DNA of 38,130 nt from DRGT01 sp022567895 (GTDB lineage: Archaea > Thermoproteota > Nitrososphaeria > Nitrososphaerales > Nitrosopumilaceae), in NCBI GenBank assembly GCA_022567895.1, contig JADFGC010000004.1, forward strand, positions 1 through 38,130, read 5' to 3'. The notes beneath the pieces were generated by a model. That model was not told the origin of the DNA and made no database searches. It saw only the letters and a list, made by a program, of their open reading frames with translations. Below, piece by piece: positions 33,414 to 38,130 of the stretch. Position 1 is the first letter of the stretch; each line of letters opens with the position of its first letter. Position numbers and translations under genes: made by a program.

Positions 33414-33479
33414 ATGTTATATATAACAGATTTTATTATTAAATATTATAAGATAACAAATCTAGGTGGATTTTCCCAA

Positions 33480-34764
33480 TTATGGCTTTAACCTTTCAGG
33501 GTCTCTAGGATAAAGAACAACCTCTCGGACATTATCAATGTCGACAAGAGTTATCATGAGGCGCTCTAATCCTAGCCCCCACCCTGCATGAGGAGGCATT
33601 CCCCAATCAAACGCTTGTAAATGATCAACAAATTGAGCAGGATCTAGTCCTTGTTCTTTTAATCTTGATTTTAGCATTTCAGGATCGTGTAATCTTGTTC
33701 CACCTGATGAAAGCTCCAAGTATCCAAATTGAAGATCAAATGATTTTGAAAGAGTTGGATCATCCTTTTTCGCGAATGTAAAATGGTTTTAGCTTTAATG
33801 GCCAATCAGTAATAAAATAAAATCCTGGATGTTTTTCTCCAACAATTCTTAGATGAGAATCAAGTAGGTCGTCTCCAAATTCTAGTTTTTCCCCCGCAGC
33901 TTTTAGCTCATCTAATACCTGTGAATAAGTTATCCGTTCAAAAGGTGATGATGGCACTTTAATTTCATGACCAATTGCTTTTAGCTCTTCTTTGCAATTA
34001 GTTGATGTAAATTTGTACACTTCCAAAACTAATGACTCTAAAACATCCATAACATCAGTATAATCCATAAAGGCTGCTTCAATATCTACACTAGTAAATT
34101 CACTTAGGTGTCGTCCTGTGTGCGATTTCTCTGCTCTATAAAATGAGGCAATTTCAAAAACTCTTTCTAATCCTATTGTCATTTGCTCTTTGTAAAGTTG
34201 AGGACTCTGTGCAAGATAAGCAGTTTTTCCAAAATAATCTAATGAAAAAAGATTTGCTCCTCCTTCACTTGCACTTCCAATAATTTTTGGAGTATTGATC
34301 TCAATGAATTTTTTTTCAGTTAAGGTTTTTCGAAGGGAAGATAAAACATAATGTCTTAACTTAAAAATTGATGCAGTTTTTTGAGTTCTCATATCGAGAG
34401 CCCTAGAATTTAATCTGATGTCAATATTACTTTCTAGTCTTCCTAAAGGATCTATTGGCAATGGATGAACTGCTTTTGCTAAAACTTCGATTTCTTCAGC
34501 ACCTATCTCAAAATCATAATCTTTGGCTTTTGTTTCTTGAACTGTACCGTTGATTCTAATCACACTTTGTCTGTTTAGATTTTCAATTTTTTCATTTAAT
34601 TCTCCTTTTACAATTATCTGGGTAATTCCAGTCACATCACGCATGGTTAGGAAGGTCATTTTGCCCAATTTTCGTAGATCTTCTACCCAGCCACATAGGG
34701 TCACTTTTTGGCCAATCATGCCAGAATTGACTTGCTCAATATTATGTGAACGACCAAAACTCAT
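33480..34764 (-). CDS. aspS: aspartyl-tRNA synthetase, frameshifted
   Basis: An archaeal-type AspRS in two frames. Frame 1 (33760-34764, 334 aa) has the OB-fold anticodon domain (VTLCGWVEDLRKLGKMTF), class II motif 1 and motif 2 (ASFYRAEKSHTGRHLSEFTS), and ends LKPFYIREKG-stop. Frame 2 (to 33480) continues DDPTLSKSFDLQFGYLELSS through motif 3 (GWGLGLERLMITLVDI) and the usual terminus (YPRDPERLKP). They join at CGCGAAAAAGGATGA; removing one A, or a +1 slip of Lys-tRNA from AAA to AAG, gives an unbroken 427-aa protein. A sequencing indel is the simplest cause. Confidence 0.92.
33764..33774 (-). other. frameshift site in aspS (A5 run on coding strand)
   Basis: The coding strand reads CGC GAA AAA GGA TGA in frame 1, while the downstream conserved GAT GAT CCA ACT is in +1 frame. 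The homopolymer is a typical indel hotspot. Confidence 0.8.
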
Positions 34765-34837
34765 GATTTTTTACTCCAGTTTTTTGAAAATATCAACACA
34801 TAAAATCTTATCATGATGGAATTATCTAACATATCAG

Positions 34838-35770
34838 ATGACGTTTTTTAATGTGGAAAATTTGTCCGCCAGATACCAAACTACAAAAGGTGATGTTCAT
34901 GCCTTAGAAGATGTTAGTTTTTCACTTGAATCAGGCGAAGCAATAGGAATTGCAGGAGAAAGTGCATGCGGTAAAAGCACTCTGGGATTATCAATTATTA
35001 GAATGCTACAAGGTGGAAAAACAATCTCTGGAAAAATAATTTTTGATGATGAATCAATATTAGATCTACCTGAACAAGACTTTGACAAAAATTTTCGCTG
35101 GAAAAAGATTGCTATGGTTTTTCAAGGAGCAATGAATTCACTTGATCCAGTTTTTACAATAAAAGAACAATTCATTGAAGTTCTAAAACAACACAAATTT
35201 GAAGGTGATTTTGAAAAGGTAATTGCTGATGCAGTAAAATCTGTAAACCTTAGTGAAGATGTTTTGAAAAAATATCCCCATGAACTAAGTGGTGGAATGA
35301 AACAGAGAGTGATTATATCGCTGGCCCTTATTTTAAAACCAAAATTTGTGATTGCCGATGAACCCACAACAGCTCTTGATGTATTAATTCAAGCTCAAAT
35401 TGTTAATCTTTTAAAAAAATTGAAAAAAGATGGAATGTCCATCATGTTAATCACACACGACCTTGCCATCATTTCAGAAATTGCAGACAAGATTGGAATA
35501 ATGTATGGTGGTCAAATGGTTGAATTTGGAACATCAGAAGAAATTTTCAAAAATCCAAAGCATCCTTACACTCAAGGCCTTTTAGCGTCAATTCCAACTT
35601 TACATGGAAACAAACCAACATACATCAAAGGAAATCCTCCTAGTTTACTAAAACCAAAACCTGAATGTCGATTCATAGATAGATGTCCTCAAGCAATGGA
35701 AAAATGCAAAAAGGATCCTCCAAATTTTAAAACTGATTCAGGATATGTAAAATGCTGGCTCTATGAATAG
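34838..35770 (+). CDS. oligopeptide/dipeptide-type ABC transporter ATP-binding protein
   Basis: 310 aa. Walker A GESACGKST at about 40-48, Q-loop MVFQGAMNSLDPV, signature ELSGGMKQRVIISLAL, Walker B FVIADEPTTALD and the switch His in LITHDLA. The C-terminal oligo_HPY domain has CRFIDRCPQAMEKCKKDPP, with four Cys that in some homologues bind an iron-sulphur cluster. It is like DppD/OppD. No permease, binding protein or second ATPase (DppF) is next to it, so the transporter would be completed by genes elsewhere. Divergent from aspS. Confidence 0.88.
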   Translation: MTFFNVENLSARYQTTKGDVHALEDVSFSLESGEAIGIAGESACGKSTLGLSIIRMLQGGKTISGKIIFDDESILDLPEQDFDKNFRWKKIAMVFQGAMNSLDPVFTIKEQFIEVLKQHKFEGDFEKVIADAVKSVNLSEDVLKKYPHELSGGMKQRVIISLALILKPKFVIADEPTTALDVLIQAQIVNLLKKLKKDGMSIMLITHDLAIISEIADKIGIMYGGQMVEFGTSEEIFKNPKHPYTQGLLASIPTLHGNKPTYIKGNPPSLLKPKPECRFIDRCPQAMEKCKKDPPNFKTDSGYVKCWLYE

Positions 35771-36135
35771 AGTCTGACAATCGGCAAACAAGAATCAACT
35801 ATTCTCAAAACTTCTGACCTGACTACCTTTTTGTCAATAGAAACCCAAACTCTATGTTTCTTTATTGCAAAAGAAATAATCTGAATTTTTTTTCTTTCCT
35901 CCCATTCAAATTCAACAGGTCCAAGACTCTTATCAAAAAATGCTTCCATATCGGTTCTTTTCGCAATATGTGAAAACTGATACTTTGTATCCCTTGCATT
36001 AAGCATTGGTCTTAAGCTATGACGTCTGTAAAATGATAAGAGCTCGCCTTTTTTGTTTATGACTGCAACAAATCTAATGTATGTGCTAATCTTTGCAATT
36101 GCATTACAAATTCCTTGATAGTCTTTTTTTGCCAA
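35761..36135 (-). CDS. DUF6659-type thaumarchaeal protein (paralogue of 24068 gene)
   Basis: From TTG 36135 the protein is 124 aa, matching the 125-aa paralogue. The frame is open to a TTG at 36222, but that start adds 29 residues with no counterpart. Shared features: IRFVAVINKKGELLSFYRR, KRTDMEAFFDKSLGPVEFEW, then EERKKIQIISFAIKKHRVWV strands and a final helix. The predicted fold is alpha/beta like Roadblock. It ends on the ABC ATPase stop, which it overlaps by ten bases. Confidence 0.7.
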   Translation of the reverse strand: MAKKDYQGICNAIAKISTYIRFVAVINKKGELLSFYRRHSLRPMLNARDTKYQFSHIAKRTDMEAFFDKSLGPVEFEWEERKKIQIISFAIKKHRVWVSIDKKVVRSEVLRIVDSCLPIVRLYS

Positions 36136-36234
36136 TTTATGATACGTTACAAAAGATGATATTTTAATGATTTTGGAATTTTGTAAAATTGAATTTGTTA
36201 TAACGAACGTTATGACGCTCAAAGGCGAACATAG

Positions 36235-36432
36235 TCATTCCTCCGTAAAATATTGTGTTTTTCCAGAGCCAGTACAAGACTTTCTGCCAAATTGATGTGG
36301 TAGCATTCTAACCGTGTAATCAATCCAAACATCAATTCCTCCTTGTCCAGAATCGTCGCTGTGTCTCTCGCTAGAAATTACAGTTGCGTTCTTTTCAGAC
36401 TTGCAATACTTACAGACAACTCTCACTTTCAT
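36235..36432 (-). CDS. small CxxC protein, 65 aa
   Basis: MKVRVVCKYCKSEKNATVIS, a polar middle, then IDVWIDYTVRMLPHQFGRKS and one more Cys. One CxxC plus a distal Cys and His may bind zinc. Third in a run of three small same-strand genes with 36448 and 36531. Not a named family. Confidence 0.55.
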   Translation of the reverse strand: MKVRVVCKYCKSEKNATVISSERHSDDSGQGGIDVWIDYTVRMLPHQFGRKSCTGSGKTQYFTEE

Positions 36433-36447
36433 TGCAGGTTCCTAACT

Positions 36448-36534
36448 CTAAGGAGAGTTCCTTTCTTGCTTCCTAAGTTTCTTTAATTTGTTCTCTAAAT
36501 TTTGCTTGTATTGTGGTTTTACTTCTTCTGTCAT
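36448..36534 (-). CDS. 28-residue basic helical peptide
   Basis: MTEEVKPQYKQNLENKLKKL then RKQERNSP. Its ATG overlaps the stop of the upstream zinc miniprotein (ATGA), a typical coupling arrangement that supports translation despite the short length. Confidence 0.4.
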   Translation of the reverse strand: MTEEVKPQYKQNLENKLKKLRKQERNSP

Positions 36535-36683
36535 TCTTCTAATTTTTCAAAGGAATTTTCATAACTATTTGGGTTTGCTTTGAGTTGGGATTCCACAATT
36601 GATTTTGAAAATTTGTGTACTGTCATCAAATGTTTTGGAATATCATCACATTTTTTTTTACAAGTCCTGCACATGTACTTCAT
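36531..36683 (-). CDS. 50-residue C2H2-like zinc-finger miniprotein
   Basis: MKYMCRTCKKKCDDIPKHLM then TVHKFSKS: CxxC followed by HxxxxH, a classical C2H2-type finger on its own, with a polar helical tail ending EKLEE. Similar single-finger proteins are common in archaea. It shares four bases with the following 28-aa ORF. No promoter motif was assigned. Confidence 0.65.
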   Translation of the reverse strand: MKYMCRTCKKKCDDIPKHLMTVHKFSKSIVESQLKANPNSYENSFEKLEE

Positions 36684-36799
36684 ATCTCATTCCTAGTGCT
36701 TTGCCTTTTTACTCTATCAATAAAAAGGTAATACCTACTTTCCTTCGTAAAAAATCCGTACTAATCCACGTTATACCGGAAAGTTGTTTTGTTGGGAAA

Positions 36800-36825
36800 G
36801 TTAACATTTGACGTTTAATGTTAAC
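36800..36825. promoter_or_regulatory. 9-bp inverted repeat, operator-like
   Basis: GTTAACATT and AATGTTAAC are perfect complements around an 8-base spacer (TGACGTTT). A third half-site AATGTTAA follows at 36837-36844. The spacing suits a dimeric helix-turn-helix regulator. It is about 120 bases upstream of the zinc-finger miniprotein run. Confidence 0.45.
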
Positions 36826-36897
36826 AGTTAGTTTCAAATGTTAATGATTTCGTTTTATAGTAATATGCCTAATTTCGTTACTTAATTTTCGCCTTAT

Positions 36898-36932
36898 ATC
36901 TAAGCAAATGGCCTAATTCGCCATCTATTTTT
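36898..36932 (+). repeat. direct repeat copy A flanking tfb
   Basis: TCTAAGCAAATGGCCTAATT and its continuation to ATTTTT resemble copy B at 38005-38038 with a few substitutions and single-base indels. A weaker third copy (AGTAATATGCCTAATTTCG) is at 36859-36877. Confidence 0.5.
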
Positions 36933-36940
36933 GAAAATAG
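36908..36940. repeat. two tandem hairpins downstream of tfb
   Basis: ATGGC-CTAATTC-GCCAT (36908-36924) is followed with no gap by CTATTTT-TG-AAAATAG (36925-36940). On the tfb strand they begin about 38 bases after the stop codon, so they would fold in the 3' untranslated RNA. Confidence 0.45.
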
Positions 36941-36977
36941 TGATGCAAGTTGTCCTTATCATTGTAGTAATAGAGTT

Positions 36978-37895
36978 TTAGACAGAAATGTTGTGAGGTG
37001 TTTTTAGACTTTTGTACCTGTTTCTTATTGTTACCTCAGTTACATTTGCCGCCTCTGCAATATCACGTTGGGTTAAGTCCTCCCCATTTTTAACAGATGA
37101 CAGGTACAATGCAGCTGCTGCTAGGCCCATTGGATCCTTTCCTGCAGATTCATGATTCTCATGCGCTTCTTTGAGGATTAGGGATGCACTACGTCTTGTT
37201 TTTTCTGAAATTCCTATTTTGCTTGCAATTCTTGAAATGCATTGAATTGAATTTACCACCGGCATCTTTAGGTCTAGTTCCCTGTGTAATAGTCTGTAAC
37301 ATCTTGCAATGTCTTTTCTTTTGATGTTAGCTGCTTGCCCAATATCATTTAATGTTCTAGGCGTTTCAGTATCTCTACATGCAGCATACAGGGAAGCTGC
37401 TATTAGCGCAGAAATTGATCTTCCACGTACTAGTCCTTTTTGTAGTGCTTTTCTGTAAATATAAGCTGCCTTTTCCAGAACAGAATCTGAAATTGTAAGT
37501 TTGTCTTTTAATCTACTGAGTTCACTAAATGCCTGTCTAAAGTTTCTATCAATTGGTTCATGAACTTGGCTTCTACTATCCCAAGTTCTTAATCTTTCAA
37601 TAGAGCTTTTCATGCTTCCAGAAAGTGGTTTTCCAGTAGAGTCTTTGTTTGCTTTACCAATTATGGTTGAAAGACCCATGTCGTGCATTGCAAGTGACGT
37701 TGGAGCGCCAGCTCTTGTAGGATCCGTTCCGCTATTGTTTTGAAATGTTCTCCATTCTGGTCCAGCGTCATTTAATTTCTCAGATATAACATAGCCACAT
37801 TTTCCACAAAACCTTTCCCCAGTTGCATTATCAGTTAACATCGAATTTTTTCCACAGCGTGCGCAGCTACCTGTGTTGAAAGTTTGTAAAACCAT
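36978..37895 (-). CDS. tfb: transcription initiation factor TFB (TFIIB homologue)
   Basis: 305 aa. Zinc ribbon C11, C14, C30, C33 (CARCGK...CGKCG), B-reader/linker with GPEWRTFQNNSGTDPTRAG, then two cyclin-like repeats from about 105 (LERAAYIYRKAL-type YIYRKALQKGLVRGRSISAL; and SASLILKEAHENHESAGKDP), the second ending in the BRE-contacting helix region ITQRDIAEAANVTEVTIRNR-like (LTQRDIAEAANVTEVTIRNR). It bridges TBP on DNA and RNA polymerase. Thaumarchaea often carry several TFBs. A TATA-containing palindrome lies about 29-40 bases upstream. Confidence 0.97.
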   Translation of the reverse strand: MVLQTFNTGSCARCGKNSMLTDNATGERFCGKCGYVISEKLNDAGPEWRTFQNNSGTDPTRAGAPTSLAMHDMGLSTIIGKANKDSTGKPLSGSMKSSIERLRTWDSRSQVHEPIDRNFRQAFSELSRLKDKLTISDSVLEKAAYIYRKALQKGLVRGRSISALIAASLYAACRDTETPRTLNDIGQAANIKRKDIARCYRLLHRELDLKMPVVNSIQCISRIASKIGISEKTRRSASLILKEAHENHESAGKDPMGLAAAALYLSSVKNGEDLTQRDIAEAANVTEVTIRNRYKSLKTPHNISV

Positions 37896-37923
37896 AATAA
37901 TATCTAAAATTGATTAGTTTATC

Positions 37924-37935
37924 TTCTTATAAGAA
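37924..37935 (-). promoter_or_regulatory. tfb: TATA-containing 12-bp palindrome before tfb
   Basis: TTCTTATAAGAA is a perfect palindrome containing TTATAA, 29-40 bases before the tfb ATG. It is the probable TATA box. Its symmetry would also allow transcription toward the window end. Confidence 0.45.
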
Positions 37936-38004
37936 CCGGTGTATTAGACTTTATAGATCTCAAAAATTATATCGAAAAATAAATGTCAAAATTCATCAAA
38001 CCAA

Positions 38005-38038
38005 TCTAAGTAAATGCCTAATTACGACATTTATTTTT
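38005..38038 (+). repeat. direct repeat copy B flanking tfb
   Basis: TCTAAGTAAATGCCTAATTA and its continuation to ATTTTT, similar to copy A at 36898-36932. It overlaps the stop codon of the partial gene at the window end. Confidence 0.45.
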
Positions 38039-38130
38039 CAGGATCATCAAACATTTGTGGGTATTCCATACCTTTTTTACCACAATTTTTACACTCTTTC
38101 TCATCACAATCCTTAGTTTCCACAGTCCCA
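38031..38130 (-). CDS. C-terminus of a protein with a Cys motif (partial)
   Basis: Only the last 32 residues are inside the window: GTVETKDCDEKECKNCGKKG then MEYPQMFDDPEK and stop. Cys residues in a C-x4-C-x2-C pattern suggest a metal site. The N-terminus lies beyond the right edge; the family cannot be named. Confidence 0.55.
   Translation of the reverse strand, partial: GTVETKDCDEKECKNCGKKGMEYPQMFDDPEK

Larger units (their letters stand above)
36684..36977. other. gene-free region with palindromes
   Basis: I see no convincing gene on either strand. The region holds a 9-bp inverted repeat with an extra half-site (36800-36845), two back-to-back hairpins (36908-36940) and a motif repeated near the window end. 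It lies downstream of tfb and upstream of the zinc miniprotein run. Confidence 0.5.

Noticed and set aside
34838..35770. Complete peptide transporter operon
   Set aside because: Only one ATPase gene is present; neighbouring genes are aspS and a DUF6659-type protein.
36599..36811. Plus-strand open frame of 70 codons
   Set aside because: Antisense to the C2H2 miniprotein, with unnatural composition and no start signal; treated as chance.
37910..38116. Plus-strand open frame of 68 codons near the window end
   Set aside because: Overlaps the tfb promoter palindrome, a repeat and the Cys-motif protein on the other strand; no domain.

Overview
The window is AT-rich archaeal DNA, most consistent with a marine ammonia-oxidising thaumarchaeon (Nitrososphaerota) close to Nitrosopumilus. 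The case rests on gene content: TATA-binding protein, TFB, an Sm-like protein, a CdvC/Vps4 cell-division ATPase, an A-type ATP synthase subunit, an iron-type alcohol dehydrogenase resembling the malonic semialdehyde reductase of the 3-hydroxypropionate/4-hydroxybutyrate cycle, paired DUF6659-type proteins and many tiny zinc-finger proteins. I found no rRNA, tRNA, insertion sequence, prophage or CRISPR array. The organism assignment is inference from family content and was not searched.

Layout. 1-5,415: end of a flavin-binding protein, a secreted coiled-coil protein, an LLM-class flavin/F420 oxidoreductase, an Fe-type alcohol dehydrogenase, SmAP, several mini zinc proteins and TBP. 5,574-14,600: a bifunctional cytidylyltransferase/CDP-alcohol phosphotransferase, a GIY-YIG protein, glycerate 2-kinase, citrate synthase, a DHH phosphoesterase, a DUF3179 protein with an overlapping membrane protein, and a cluster of Cys-rich miniproteins. 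14,651-18,188: RidA and a TrmB-type regulator, divergent from a two-gene unit made of an unrecognised helical protein and CdvC. 18,264-22,927: a DUF1059 miniprotein and carAB. 22,924-27,838: metallophosphoesterase, SWIM protein, a DUF6659-type protein, ATP synthase subunit F, a zinc dehydrogenase, an LsrF-like aldolase/thiolase and an NTF2-like protein. 27,894-32,755: the branched-chain operon ilvB-ilvN-leuA-leuB with a short Leu/Val-rich leader ORF and a strong hairpin in front. 32,752-38,130: zinc-ribbon membrane protein, aspS, an oligopeptide-type ABC ATPase, the second DUF6659-type protein, small zinc proteins, tfb and the end of one more Cys-motif protein.

Most genes are housekeeping: pyrimidine/arginine precursor (carAB), branched-chain amino acids, citrate, translation (aspS) and basal transcription (TBP, TFB). 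Start signals fall into two classes. Some starts have a GGTG/GAGG Shine-Dalgarno core; others have a TATA-like box about 20-35 bases upstream and almost no leader. TTG starts are common.

The most interesting items are: (1) a 20-codon leader ORF ending in nine consecutive Val/Leu codons, followed by a near-perfect hairpin, immediately upstream of ilvB, which looks like amino-acid attenuation in an archaeon; (2) an unrecognised 167-residue protein abutting cdvC; (3) a 20-base frame-breaking insertion in the 5' end of carB plus non-standard carA/carB starts; (4) a one-base frameshift in aspS at an A-run; (5) repeats and palindromes around tfb. Items 3 and 4 may be sequencing or assembly errors and should be checked before any biological reading.
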